Under the pieces are notes generated by a model. The model was not told where the DNA came from, made no database searches, and was given only the letters and a program-made list of their open reading frames with translations. A program made the translations under genes and the position numbers. This document shows positions 1 through 10,051 of a stretch of 64,000 bases of DNA, one piece after another. Each line of letters begins with the position of its first letter. Positions within the stretch are counted from its first letter, which is position 1. The DNA is from Nitrospirillum pindoramense (GTDB lineage: Bacteria > Pseudomonadota > Alphaproteobacteria > Azospirillales > Azospirillaceae), in contig NZ_VITR01000020.1 of assembly GCF_007827955.1 (NCBI RefSeq), positions 1-64,000 on the forward strand, in the 5' to 3' direction.

Positions 1-32
1 ACACCCTCACCATCACCATCCAGGGCAAGTGA
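1..32 (+). CDS. 3' end of an unidentified gene entering from the left
   Basis: The frame starting at position 3 reads TLTITIQGK and then TGA at 30-32, followed 28 bases later by a strong terminator hairpin. This is what the tail of a plus-strand gene should look like. Only nine residues are visible, so no product can be assigned. Confidence 0.5.
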   Translation, partial: TLTITIQGK

Positions 33-60
33 GCCGCCAGCCACACCAGCGCACAAGCAA

Positions 61-94
61 AACGGCCCCGCCTGGTTGACCAGGCGGGGCCGTT
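61..94. terminator. Intrinsic terminator between convergent genes
   Basis: A perfect 15-bp stem (61-75 with 80-94) encloses a TTGA loop and is followed by a short T-rich tail. It lies between the stop of the upstream plus-strand gene and the stop of aroC on the minus strand, so it could serve both. Confidence 0.85.
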
Positions 95-146
95 GTTCAT
101 TCCGAGCCATCAAGAGGGATCAAGAGGGGCCGGCGGTGGCGCGGTC

Positions 147-1226
147 TTACCTGTAGGCCCGCAGGCGCAGCCAGTGATCGGCCAGCACGCAGGCCATCAT
201 CGCCTCGCCCACCGGCACGGCGCGGATGCCGACGCAGGGGTCGTGGCGGCCCTTGGTCAGAATTTCCGTCTCATTGCCCTGCACATCCACCGTCCGGCGG
301 GGCGTCAGGATAGAGCTGGTGGGCTTCACCGCGAAGCGGACGACGATATCCTGGCCGGTCGACAGGCCGCCCAGGATGCCGCCGGCCTGGTTGGACAGGA
401 ACACGGGCTTGCCGTCAGGCCCCATCCGCATCTCGTCCGCGTTGTCCTCGCCTGTCAGTTCGGCGGCGGCGAAACCGGCGCCGATCTCAACGCCCTTCAC
501 GGCGTTGATGGTCATCATGGCGCGGGCCAGGTCGCTGTCCAGCTTGTCGTAAATGGGCTCGCCCAGGCCAACCGGCACTCCGGACGCCACCACCTCGATC
601 ACCGCGCCGACGGACGACCCGTTCTTGCGAATACCGTCCAGGTAGTCGGCCCAATGCTCCGCCGTCCCGGCGTCGGGGCAGAACAGGGGGTTCTGGTCCA
701 CCTGGTCCCAGTCCCAGCGTGTACGGTCCACCTTGTGCGGGCCCACTTGCACCAGGGCGCCGCGGATGGTCACGCCGCCCGGCACCGCCTCCAGCACCCG
801 ACGGGCCACGGCGCCCGCCGCCACGCGGGCCGCCGTCTCGCGCGCCGAGGAACGCCCGCCGCCACGATAGTCGCGGATGCCGTAGCGTTCCCAATAGGTA
901 TAGTCGGCGTGGCCCGGCCGGAACTTGTCCTTGATGTCGCCGTAGTCCTTGGACCGCTGGTCCTCGTTCTCGATCATCAGGCAGATGGGCGTGCCCGTGG
1001 TCTTGCCCTCGAACACGCCCGACAGGATGCGCACCGTGTCCGGTTCGCGCCGCTGGGTGGTGAAGCGCGACTGCCCCGGCTTGCGCCGGTCCAGAAAGGC
1101 CTGAATCCAGGCCTCATCCAGGTCCAGCAGGGGCGGGACGCCGTCCACCACGCAGCCCAGCGCCACCCCATGGCTTTCGCCGAAGGTGGTGAAGCGGAAC
1201 TGGGTTCCGATGCCGTTACCGGCCAT
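147..1226 (-). CDS. aroC: Chorismate synthase
   Basis: Converts 5-enolpyruvylshikimate-3-phosphate to chorismate with reduced FMN, the last shared step of aromatic amino acid synthesis, in the cytoplasm. At 359 aa it is full length. The N-terminus carries the family signature [18 protein letters not shown], and further family blocks are present ([46 protein letters not shown] near the C-terminus). The start ATG is immediately before [19 protein letters not shown], as in relatives. It lies 6 bases downstream of fabI on the same strand, so the two are probably co-transcribed, a pairing common in Rhodospirillales. Confidence 0.97.
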   Translation of the reverse strand: MAGNGIGTQFRFTTFGESHGVALGCVVDGVPPLLDLDEAWIQAFLDRRKPGQSRFTTQRREPDTVRILSGVFEGKTTGTPICLMIENEDQRSKDYGDIKDKFRPGHADYTYWERYGIRDYRGGGRSSARETAARVAAGAVARRVLEAVPGGVTIRGALVQVGPHKVDRTRWDWDQVDQNPLFCPDAGTAEHWADYLDGIRKNGSSVGAVIEVVASGVPVGLGEPIYDKLDSDLARAMMTINAVKGVEIGAGFAAAELTGEDNADEMRMGPDGKPVFLSNQAGGILGGLSTGQDIVVRFAVKPTSSILTPRRTVDVQGNETEILTKGRHDPCVGIRAVPVGEAMMACVLADHWLRLRAYR

Positions 1227-1232
1227 GGCCGT

Positions 1233-2105
1233 TTACCCTTCCGACTTCACCAGGCTCTGCAACAGGGCCGAGGTTTCCGCGGCGCTGTCCACCGCCAGCA
1301 TGCCCACCGTGTGGTAGCCGCTGTCGACGTGGTGAACCTCACCGGTCACGCCGCTGCCCAGGTCGCTCAGCAGGTAGAGGGCGGAGTTGCCGACCTCACC
1401 GATGGTGACGTTGCGCTTCAGCGGGGCGTTCAGCTCGTTCCACTTCAGGATGGCGCGGAAGTCGCCGATGCCGCTGGCCGCCAGGGTCTTGATGGGGCCG
1501 GCGGAGATGGCGTTGACGCGGATGTTCTGGGGGCCCAGGTCGGCCGCCAGATAGCGCACGCTGGCCTCCAGCGCGGCCTTGGCCACGCCCATCACATTGT
1601 AGTGCGGCATCACCCGTTCGGCGCCATAATAGCTTAGGGTCAGCAGGCTGCCGCCGTTGGTCATCATCGGCACCGCCCGCTGGGCGATGGCGGTGAACGA
1701 GTAGCAGGAAACATCCATGGTCAACGCGAAGTTGGACCGGGAGGTGTTCAGGTACAGCCCATCCAGCTCGTTCTTGTCGGAAAAGCCGATCGCATGCACC
1801 ACGAAGTCCAGCGTTCCCCACTGTTCCTTCAGGGACGCGAACACCGCGTCCATGCTGGCCTCGTCGGTGACGTCGCAGGGCAGGACGTGCGGCACGCCCA
1901 GCTGCTCCGCCAGGGGCTTCACGCGCTTGGCCAGCGCGTCGCCCATATAGGTGAAGGCCAGTTCGGCACCCTGGGCGGCGACCGCCTTGGCGATGCCCCA
2001 GGCGATGGACCGGTCATTGGCCACGCCCATGATCAGGCCGCGCTTGCCGGCCATCAGGGTCCCGGTGGCGGGCCCCTGGGCGGGGGTTGCCGTCGAAGTG
2101 GTCAT
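1233..2105 (-). CDS. fabI: Enoyl-[acyl-carrier-protein] reductase, FabI type
   Basis: NADH-dependent reduction of enoyl-ACP, the last step of the fatty acid elongation cycle. It is a short-chain dehydrogenase fold: the nucleotide-binding start is KRGLIMGVANDRSIAWGIA, and the Tyr/Lys active-site arrangement is in HYNVMGVAKAALE. The 290 aa include about 17 extra residues before the conserved MAGKRGLIMG block. The upstream ATG was chosen because GGAGAGAG precedes it and a sigma-70-like promoter sits just upstream. An internal ATG at 2054 is the alternative start. Leads the fabI-aroC pair. Confidence 0.96.
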   Translation of the reverse strand: MTTSTATPAQGPATGTLMAGKRGLIMGVANDRSIAWGIAKAVAAQGAELAFTYMGDALAKRVKPLAEQLGVPHVLPCDVTDEASMDAVFASLKEQWGTLDFVVHAIGFSDKNELDGLYLNTSRSNFALTMDVSCYSFTAIAQRAVPMMTNGGSLLTLSYYGAERVMPHYNVMGVAKAALEASVRYLAADLGPQNIRVNAISAGPIKTLAASGIGDFRAILKWNELNAPLKRNVTIGEVGNSALYLLSDLGSGVTGEVHHVDSGYHTVGMLAVDSAAETSALLQSLVKSEG

Positions 2106-2133
2106 CCGTCTCTCTCCGGAAAATTAGGCGCGC

Positions 2134-2161
2134 ATCCTACACGAACCGATTTTACGGTCAA
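2134..2161 (-). promoter_or_regulatory. Sigma-70-like promoter of fabI
   Basis: On the minus strand TTGACC (2161-2156), a 16-bp spacer and TAGGAT (2139-2134) lie about 30 bases before the fabI start. A weaker opposing pair, TTTACG (2151-2156) and TATATT (2175-2180) spaced by 18, could drive the divergent BrkB gene. Both were read by eye. Confidence 0.5.
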
Positions 2162-2230
2162 AGGCCACCCACCCTATATTTGCGCACACCTAGAATACAC
2201 GCCGGAAAGGTCCTCCCTTGGCAGGTTCCC

Positions 2231-3622
2231 ATGACTGAGACGCGGGCACGATCCTCTCGCTGGGTGCGGTTGGCTGATCGACTGCCATCCGCCGTGCGCC
2301 ATGTCGTGCTGGCGGTCATCGGTGTCACCACTTATGCCGTGCGCCGCTTCTACCGGGACAATTGCCTGCAAGCGGTGGGTTCGCTGACCTACACCAGCCT
2401 GTTGGCGGTGGTGCCCTTGCTGACCGTCGGTTTCGCGATTTTCCAGGCGTTCCCGGCCTTCCAGACCCTGCGGGCGGAGGCGGAAATGCTGCTGCTGCAA
2501 AACCTGGTGCCCCAGGTGGGGGAGAACCTGACCGACCGCCTGCAGCAGTTCGTCAGCAACGCCGGCGCCATGACGGGTGTGGGCGTGCTGGGCCTCGCCG
2601 TCACCTCCATCCTGTTGTTCTTCTCCATCGAGGGGGCCTACAACGCCATCTGGCGCAGCCGGGAACGGCACTCCGTCCTGGTGCGGGTGCTGTCCTTCTG
2701 GGCGGTGCTGACCATGGCCCCCCTGCTGCTGGGCGTCAGTTTGTCGCTGTCCTCCGTCGCGGTCTCCTACCTGGGGGCCGAGGGCTCGGTGGTGGTGGAG
2801 CTGGTGCGGCGGGTGTTGCCGGGCATCCTGGAAAGCGCGTTTTTCGGCCTGACCTATCTCGCCATTCCCACCCGGCCGGTGCGCTGGCAGGACGCCCTGG
2901 TGGGCGGGGTGGTGGCCGGCGCCGCCATGGAGGCGGCCAAGGTGGGGTTCGCCGTCTATATCGGCCAGGTCCACACCTACACCACCATCTACGGCGCCCT
3001 GTCGGTGCTGCCCACGGTGCTGCTGTGGCTGTACCTGGTGTGGTGCCTGATCCTGTTCGGGGCGGAGGTGACGGCGGCCCTGCCGGAATGGCGGTCGGGC
3101 CGCATCACCGAACTGGGCCCCGCCGGCCTGTCGCCGGCCCAGCGCCTGGTGGTGGCCCTCGCCATCCTGCGCGAACTGATGCTGGCCGCCCGGGAGGGCC
3201 ATGCCCTGAAGCGGGCGGACATCATCGCCCGGGTGCCGGTGGGCGCCGTCGCGGTGGATGGCATGCTGGAACAGCTGTGCGCCGCCAACTGGACCATCCG
3301 CACCGCCGACGGCGCCTGGGTCGCCACCCGCGACCCGCACGAATCCAGCCTCAGCGACCTGTACTTGGCGCTGGATTTCGGCATGTGGGGCGACCTGCTG
3401 TCGGTCGGCCATTTGCAGGCGCCCTGGCAAACCAAGGTGCATGCCATTTTCGAGCGGGCACGGCGTGATGCCGGTGCGCTCATGAATACCCCGCTGGCGA
3501 AGCTGCTGGCCCCCGAGGGAGAAGCTCAAGGGGGGCAAGCTATTCCCGGTGAGCCGATTGCGGCGGAGCCGCCGTCCGGGACCGCACGCAAGCGGGCGGG
3601 CATCCAGTCCACGGGGGCCTGA
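2231..3622 (+). CDS. YihY/BrkB-family inner membrane protein with C-terminal winged-helix-like region
   Basis: A 463-aa polytopic membrane protein. The early motif RRFYRDNCLQAVGSLTYTSL and the LLAVVPLLTVGFAIFQAFPAF stretch are characteristic of the YihY/BrkB family, whose function is not settled (older names tie it to ribonuclease BN or virulence). About six hydrophobic segments occupy residues 40-290. The C-terminal 150 residues are soluble, with a helix-turn-helix-like stretch around AQRLVVALAILRELMLAAREG, seen in proteobacterial members. The start at 2231 is preferred because the upstream extension is Arg/Pro-rich and covers the promoter region. Divergent from fabI. Confidence 0.88.
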   Translation: MTETRARSSRWVRLADRLPSAVRHVVLAVIGVTTYAVRRFYRDNCLQAVGSLTYTSLLAVVPLLTVGFAIFQAFPAFQTLRAEAEMLLLQNLVPQVGENLTDRLQQFVSNAGAMTGVGVLGLAVTSILLFFSIEGAYNAIWRSRERHSVLVRVLSFWAVLTMAPLLLGVSLSLSSVAVSYLGAEGSVVVELVRRVLPGILESAFFGLTYLAIPTRPVRWQDALVGGVVAGAAMEAAKVGFAVYIGQVHTYTTIYGALSVLPTVLLWLYLVWCLILFGAEVTAALPEWRSGRITELGPAGLSPAQRLVVALAILRELMLAAREGHALKRADIIARVPVGAVAVDGMLEQLCAANWTIRTADGAWVATRDPHESSLSDLYLALDFGMWGDLLSVGHLQAPWQTKVHAIFERARRDAGALMNTPLAKLLAPEGEAQGGQAIPGEPIAAEPPSGTARKRAGIQSTGA

Positions 3623-3659
3623 CCCCTTTCTTTTCCTTTCAGATCAAGAGGAGGCCGAC

Positions 3660-5371
<1,712 letters not shown>

Positions 5372-5397
5372 TCCGCTCGGAATAGCGGCGCTTATAT

Positions 5398-5505
5398 CGG
5401 CGGCATGAGATCGGGCTCATGCCGCCGCAGGTTTCCGGGGAACGCAGTGGACTGGAAACCGGGGAAGCCAAGCGGCCGGATGGTCGCGCCCGGCGATTGA
5501 GGGGG
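5398..5505 (+). repeat. Intergenic hairpin-plus-core repeat, copy A
   Basis: A perfect 12-bp stem (5398-5409 with 5416-5427, loop ATCGGG) is followed by about 35 bases and then a core (about 5461-5505) that recurs at 18087-18130 and 37669-37710. Shared core words are GCCAAG, CGGATG, CGCCCGGCG and TGAGGG. It fills the junction between the converging aldo/keto reductase and J-domain genes and may act as the transcript end for one or both. Confidence 0.6.
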
Positions 5506-5506
5506 C

Positions 5507-6397
5507 TTAACCCAACCCGGCCTTGCGGCGGACGTCGTAGTCGTGGGTCTTGGCCCACTTCTCGATGAAGGCTTGCAGATCCGCATCCGGCCGGTCGGGC
5601 AGGACGACGGTCAGCTTCACATACTGGTCGCCCTGCGTCCCGCGTTCGGCATTGGCGACCCCCTTGCCCTTGAGGCGCAGGGTGGTGCCGGAGTTGGCGG
5701 CCTTGGGCACCTTCACCTGGACCGCGCCGTCCAGGGTGGGCACTTTGATGGTCGCGCCCAGCAGCGCCTCCTGCAGGGTGACCGGAACGTCCAGGTGGAT
5801 GTCGTCCTCCCGCCGCACGAAATAGGCGTGGGGGCTGACGTGCACCTCGACGATGGCGTCACCGGCCCCCGCGCCGCCCAGGCCGGGCAGGCCCTGGCCC
5901 TTCAGGCGCAGCTTCTGCTGGTCCTGCGTGCCGGGGGGGATGGTGATGTCGATGCTCTTGCCCGTGGACAGGTTCAGACGCCGCTTGGCGCCCAGGCAGG
6001 CCTCGGTGAAGGTCACCGTCACGGAATAGGCGACATCGCTGCCCCGCGCCTTCACGCCGCTGGTGCGCTTGCGGGCGGCGCCGAAGATGTCAGCGAAGGG
6101 ATCGTCCTCGTAATCGAAATCGCCCGAGCGGCCGGCACCGGCATAGGCACGGCGGAAGGAGCGGTCAGGCCGTTCGGCGCCGCTGGCGTCGATCTCGCCC
6201 CGGTCATAGCGGGCGCGCTTGTCCGGGTCCGACAACAGGCTGTAGGCGCCGTTGGCTTCCTTGAACTTCAGCTCGATATCGGCCCGCCCGGGGTTCAGGT
6301 CGGGGTGGTACTGCTTGGCAAGGCGGCGATACGCCTGCTTAATGTCCTCAGCGCTGGCGCTGCGGCCGACGCCAAGGATTTGGTAGGGATCGCGCAT
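5507..6397 (-). CDS. J-domain protein of the DnaJ/CbpA type
   Basis: Co-chaperone for DnaK. The 296-aa protein has an N-terminal J domain (about residues 3-67, beginning DPYQILGVGRSASAEDIKQA) with the diagnostic HPD motif in KQYHPDLNPG, then a short linker and the DnaJ C-terminal substrate-binding domain (SVTVTFTEACLGAKRRL, IPPGTQDQQKLRLKGQG, ending DYDVRRKAGLG). There is no CxxCxGxG zinc region, so it is class B like CbpA rather than DnaJ itself. The start at 6397 gives MRDPYQ, the usual N-terminus. A terminator separates it from the lipoprotein gene upstream. Confidence 0.93.
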   Translation of the reverse strand: MRDPYQILGVGRSASAEDIKQAYRRLAKQYHPDLNPGRADIELKFKEANGAYSLLSDPDKRARYDRGEIDASGAERPDRSFRRAYAGAGRSGDFDYEDDPFADIFGAARKRTSGVKARGSDVAYSVTVTFTEACLGAKRRLNLSTGKSIDITIPPGTQDQQKLRLKGQGLPGLGGAGAGDAIVEVHVSPHAYFVRREDDIHLDVPVTLQEALLGATIKVPTLDGAVQVKVPKAANSGTTLRLKGKGVANAERGTQGDQYVKLTVVLPDRPDADLQAFIEKWAKTHDYDVRRKAGLG

Positions 6398-6496
6398 GGT
6401 CGCACTATCTATTGCCGGTCTGCCCCCACAATATGCGCAACGCGCCCGCCGCTTCAAGCATGCGGACCCTGGCTATTTCGGGGACCGGCCCAGCCG

Positions 6497-6537
6497 AAAA
6501 AGCCCCCTGACGGCGCCATGGGCGGCCAGGGGGCTTT
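6497..6537 (-). terminator. Intrinsic terminator of the lipoprotein gene
   Basis: An 11-bp stem (6499-6509 with 6527-6537) is followed on the minus strand by a run of five T. It lies between the lipoprotein stop at 6554 and the J-domain start at 6397, so the two genes are probably separate transcripts. Confidence 0.8.
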
Positions 6538-6553
6538 AATTCGGTAACCGGGA

Positions 6554-7024
6554 TCAGTCGTTCACGATCTTCCAGCTGCCGTCGGGCTGGCGGCAGGCGG
6601 TGCCGTAGCCCTGCTGGCGTTCGCCGCCGACCACGATGGTCTGTTGGAATTCGCGGCAGTAGGCGCCGTCGCCGCGGGTGCCGTCGCGCACCGGCGTCAC
6701 AATGACCTGATGGTCGTTGTTGGGGTTGTTCCACACGATGGGCTGGCCGACCGGGGCGGTGTAGGCCATCTGCGTGTTCCGCTCCATGGCCGCGCGGTCG
6801 GAATCGTCCATGCGCTTGCCGATGGCGCTGCCGGCCAGACCGCCCAGCAGCACGCCCAGGCCGGTCATGGCCAGCTTGCCGCCGCCATGGCCGAACTGGG
6901 AGCCCAGCAGGCCGCCGGCGGCGGCACCACCCAGCATGCCCACGGTTTGATTCTTGCCCCCGGTGGTGTCACACGCGCTCAACAGGACGCTGGACGCCAT
7001 CAACGCGATGATGACTTTCTTCAT
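6554..7024 (-). CDS. RT0821/Lpp0805-type surface lipoprotein with glycine-zipper segment
   Basis: A 156-aa exported protein. The N-terminus MKKVIIALMASSVLLSACD is a lipoprotein signal with lipobox LLSAC. Residues about 28-75 form a glycine-rich zipper (GMLGGAAAGGLLGSQFG and GLGVLLGGLAGSAIGKRMDD) like the 17-kDa rickettsial surface antigen. The C-terminal block (YCREFQQTI, then the QPDGSWKIV ending) matches what I know of the RT0821/Lpp0805 family. Function is unknown, probably envelope-associated. The start at 7024 is fixed by the signal sequence and AAGGA upstream. The J-domain, lipoprotein and pdxH neighbourhood is a recurring alphaproteobacterial arrangement. Confidence 0.88.
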   Translation of the reverse strand: MKKVIIALMASSVLLSACDTTGGKNQTVGMLGGAAAGGLLGSQFGHGGGKLAMTGLGVLLGGLAGSAIGKRMDDSDRAAMERNTQMAYTAPVGQPIVWNNPNNDHQVIVTPVRDGTRGDGAYCREFQQTIVVGGERQQGYGTACRQPDGSWKIVND

Positions 7025-7278
7025 GATTCTTAGTCCTTCTTTCCTCTCCTGCGCCGCGCTTTCCCGCGGCATGGCCTTGCGCAATCCGGTCTCGCATCCC
7101 CGACACTGTCCCGCATTCACCCCTCTCGGGGCCACCGCCAATGATCTGGGGCAACAAACCACCCCAAAAATCATCCGGCGCCATGCGGGTCGTCCATGCG
7201 GCGTCCTGCGTGGACAAGGATGTAGTGTGGCGTATGGTAGGCGGCAATTCCGGCATATCTATGACACGGATTACCACC

Positions 7279-7875
7279 ATGGATTTTGTTGTCGCACCCG
7301 ACCCTTACGCCCTTTTCCAGTCTTGGCTGGAGGAGGCGTCGCGCACCGAGCCCAATGATCCCAACGCCATGTCGCTGGCCACCATCGGCGCCGATGGTAT
7401 CCCGGCGGTCCGCATCGTGCTGCTGAAGGGCGTGGATGGCGGCGGCTTCGTCTTCTACACCAACACCCTCAGCCGCAAGGGCCGCGAACTGGCGGCCAAT
7501 CCGGTGGCGGGCCTCTGCTTCCACTGGAAGACCCTGCGCCGCCAGGTGCGGGTGGACGGCCATGTCGCCCCCGTCACGGCGCAGGAGGCGGACGACTACT
7601 ACCGCGTCCGCCCCCGCGGCAGCCAGATCGGCGCCTGGGCGTCGCAGCAGTCGCAGCCGCTGGACAGCCGCGCCACCCTCGAACGCCGGGTGGCGGAAGA
7701 GACGGCCCGCTTCGGCGATGGCGACATTCCGCGCCCTCCGCACTGGTCGGGCTACCGCGTCACCCCCCTGCGCATGGAGTTCTGGCAGGATCGGGAGTTT
7801 CGCCTGCATGACCGCTTGGTCTATACTCGGCAGGGTGACGCCCAAACCTGGACCACGGAACGCCTCTACCCATGA
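7279..7875 (+). CDS. pdxH: Pyridoxamine 5'-phosphate oxidase
   Basis: FMN enzyme that oxidises pyridoxine/pyridoxamine 5'-phosphate to pyridoxal 5'-phosphate in the cytoplasm. The 198-aa reading has the family blocks NDPNAMSLATIGADGIPAVR, GFVFYTNTLSRKGRELAANP, SRGSQ-like RPRGSQIGAWASQQSQPL, and the C-terminal RLYP tail. The ATG at 7279 was chosen because it starts just before the conserved domain; an in-frame ATG at 7261 adds six residues, and neither has a clear ribosome site. Its stop overlaps the start of the cation efflux gene by 4 bases. Confidence 0.95.
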   Translation: MDFVVAPDPYALFQSWLEEASRTEPNDPNAMSLATIGADGIPAVRIVLLKGVDGGGFVFYTNTLSRKGRELAANPVAGLCFHWKTLRRQVRVDGHVAPVTAQEADDYYRVRPRGSQIGAWASQQSQPLDSRATLERRVAEETARFGDGDIPRPPHWSGYRVTPLRMEFWQDREFRLHDRLVYTRQGDAQTWTTERLYP

Positions 7876-8852
7876 CGATGTCGGCCAAGGTGGACCCGGA
7901 TCCCTCCCGCGCGCCCCTTCCGGTGGAGGGCGAGTCCGCCGGGGATCCGGATGGCCGGTGGCGCCGGGGCGCCACCTACGCCAGCGTCACCGTGGCCGCC
8001 ATTCTCATCGCCGGCAAATTCGGCGCCTACCTGGCCACCAATTCCGTCAGCATCCTGTCCTCCCTGATCGACAGCAGCGTGGACGCGCTGGCGTCGGTGG
8101 TCACGCTCATCAGCGTGGCCCGTGCCCTGAAGCCGCCTGACTTCGCCTTCCGCTTCGGCCATGGCAAGGCGGAGCCGCTGGCGGCCCTGATCCAATCCGC
8201 CTTCATCGTCGGCTCGGCCCTGTTCCTGTGCTACGAATCGCTGGGCCGCCTGTTCGAGCCACGGCCGGTGGGCGATATCGGCATTGGCCTGTGGGTCATG
8301 GCCGCCGCCATCGCCCTCACCTTCGTGCTGGTGCTGTTCCAGCGCTGGGTCATTCGGCGCACGGCATCGCTGGCCATTGGCGCCGACAGCCTGCATTACA
8401 GCGGCGACATGCTGCTGAACGCCGCCGTCATCGTCTCGCTGCTGCTCGGCCGCTGGACCGGCCAGGCCTTCTGGGACCCGCTGTTCGGCCTGGGCATCGC
8501 CGCCTTCCTGGCCTGGGGCGCCGTGGGCATCTCCCGCACCGCGCTGGATGTCCTGATGGACCGTGAACTGCCCGACGACGAACGGACCCGGGTGGTGGAT
8601 TTGGTCAATGCCCACCCCGCGTCGCGCGGCCTGCATGATTTGCGCACCCGCTCGACAGGCATGGGCCAGCATATCGAGTTCCACCTGGAACTGGACAGCC
8701 ACCTGACCCTGACGCAGGCGCATGACATCACCGATGAGATCGAATCATCGTTGCGCGCTGCCTTTCCCAATGCCGAAATCACCATCCACCAGGAACCCGC
8801 CGGGCTGGATGATGAGCGGCTGGACCATCGACTGCGCCCGCGCCACCGCTGA
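7872..8852 (+). CDS. Cation diffusion facilitator family transporter (FieF-like)
   Basis: A 326-aa inner membrane proton/metal antiporter of the CDF family. The transmembrane metal sites are visible as SSLIDSSVDALASV and ADSLHYSGDMLLNAAV, the DxxxD and HxxxD pairs that bind Zn/Fe in the E. coli FieF/YiiP type. Six hydrophobic segments span residues about 40-215. The cytosolic C-terminal domain has HDLRTRSTGMGQHIEFHLEL and ends HQEPAGLDDERLDHRLRPRHR-like. Its start overlaps the pdxH stop (ATGA), so the two are translationally coupled. The metal is probably Zn or Fe but is not resolved. Confidence 0.93.
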   Translation: MTMSAKVDPDPSRAPLPVEGESAGDPDGRWRRGATYASVTVAAILIAGKFGAYLATNSVSILSSLIDSSVDALASVVTLISVARALKPPDFAFRFGHGKAEPLAALIQSAFIVGSALFLCYESLGRLFEPRPVGDIGIGLWVMAAAIALTFVLVLFQRWVIRRTASLAIGADSLHYSGDMLLNAAVIVSLLLGRWTGQAFWDPLFGLGIAAFLAWGAVGISRTALDVLMDRELPDDERTRVVDLVNAHPASRGLHDLRTRSTGMGQHIEFHLELDSHLTLTQAHDITDEIESSLRAAFPNAEITIHQEPAGLDDERLDHRLRPRHR

Positions 8853-8926
8853 GCGCCGGGGTGAGTGACACCGATTTCAAGGGGGTGTTCCCGGGGAACG
8901 GGGCGGCCCTTAAGGGGTAATTGCGC

Positions 8927-8952
8927 GTTCGCTTAGCGAACATCACTTGACA
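8927..8952. promoter_or_regulatory. Palindrome next to a -35-like element before the MBL-fold gene
   Basis: A perfect inverted repeat GTTCGC-TTA-GCGAAC (8927-8941) is followed 5 bases later by TTGACA (8947-8952). No convincing -10 is visible at normal spacing. Possible operator for the gene beginning near 9059. Confidence 0.35.
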
Positions 8953-9058
8953 AGCGCTGTTCAGTTGTGCGCAAGCGCCCCTGGTCCTGTGCGACACGTC
9001 ACAGACCTTTGCATAAGGCGGGGTTAGCTTGGCCGCGATGGAATTCGGGGCTTGGTTT

Positions 9059-9979
9059 ATGGGTTTCACCGTTACCTTCTGGGGTGTCCGCGGGACTGTC
9101 CCCTGTCCGATGGCCAGTCATCTTGAGTATGGTGGCAACACCAGCTGCATCGAGGTGACGGCGGGCGACCGCACGCTTGTGCTGGATGCCGGCACTGGCC
9201 TGCGGTCCTTGGGCAAAAGCCTCCGGGCGCGGGGCGTCTGCGACGTGACCCTGCTGCTGACCCATACCCACATCGACCACATCAACGGTTTTCCTTTTTT
9301 CGAGCCGTGTTACTGCCCCGACTTTTCCATGCGGGTGATGGCGGGCCATTGCCAGGGTGCCCACTGCATCCAGTCCGTCATGGAAAAGCCCATGGATTCC
9401 TGCCTGTTCCCAGTGCCGCTGCAGAAGCTGCGCGCTTCCCTGGTGTTTGAGGATTTCCGTCCCGGCGCCACGCTGGATCTGGGCGATGGCATCACGGTGC
9501 GCACGGCGCCCCTGAACCACCCGGGGGGCGGCACCGGTTATCGCATCGACTATGAGGGACGCAGCTTCTGCTACGTCACGGATACCGAGCATGATCCGGA
9601 CCGCATGGACACCAACGTACTGGGCCTGATCCAGGGTGCCGACCTAGTGGCGTACGACAGTTCCTATACCGATGAGGAATTCGCCGGCCGCCGGGGCTGG
9701 GGACATTCCACCTGGCGGGAAGGGCTGCGCCTGGCCCGCGCCGCGGGGGTGGGCCGCCTGTGCCTGTTCCACCATGACCCCGACCATGACGATGCGCGCA
9801 TGAAGGCCATCGAGGCCGAGGCGCAGCAGGAGTGGAGCCATTGCTTCGCCGCGCGCGAGGGCCTGCAGGTGGACATGATGGCGCAGCGTGACCTGGGCTC
9901 TGCCGCAGGCCAGAAGGACGATCCCAAGGCCGACCCGTCCAAGGGCGCCCCGTCCAAGGGGACTGGGGTGGCGGCCTAA
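9059..9979 (+). CDS. MBL-fold metallo-hydrolase
   Basis: A 306-aa metallo-beta-lactamase-fold protein. The N-terminus FTVTFWGVRGTVPCP and the metal motif THTHIDHINGFPFF (HxHxDH) place it with the cyclic-phosphodiesterase/RNase Z-like hydrolases. Further ligands are probably in LNHPGGGTGY, VTDTEHD and LFHHDPDHDD. The last 25 residues are a low-complexity tail with duplicated PSKG units. The start at 9059 places Met directly before the conserved strand and has GGGGC 7 bases upstream; in-frame starts at 9038 (ATG) and 9029 (TTG) are possible. Substrate is not predictable. Confidence 0.88.
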   Translation: MGFTVTFWGVRGTVPCPMASHLEYGGNTSCIEVTAGDRTLVLDAGTGLRSLGKSLRARGVCDVTLLLTHTHIDHINGFPFFEPCYCPDFSMRVMAGHCQGAHCIQSVMEKPMDSCLFPVPLQKLRASLVFEDFRPGATLDLGDGITVRTAPLNHPGGGTGYRIDYEGRSFCYVTDTEHDPDRMDTNVLGLIQGADLVAYDSSYTDEEFAGRRGWGHSTWREGLRLARAAGVGRLCLFHHDPDHDDARMKAIEAEAQQEWSHCFAAREGLQVDMMAQRDLGSAAGQKDDPKADPSKGAPSKGTGVAA

Positions 9980-10051
9980 CCGTTTCCGCCTGATATCCTA
10001 GGCCTATTTCACGCTTGCCGGCCGGGCGCGCGCCCTGTAGCGCTGACGCCC

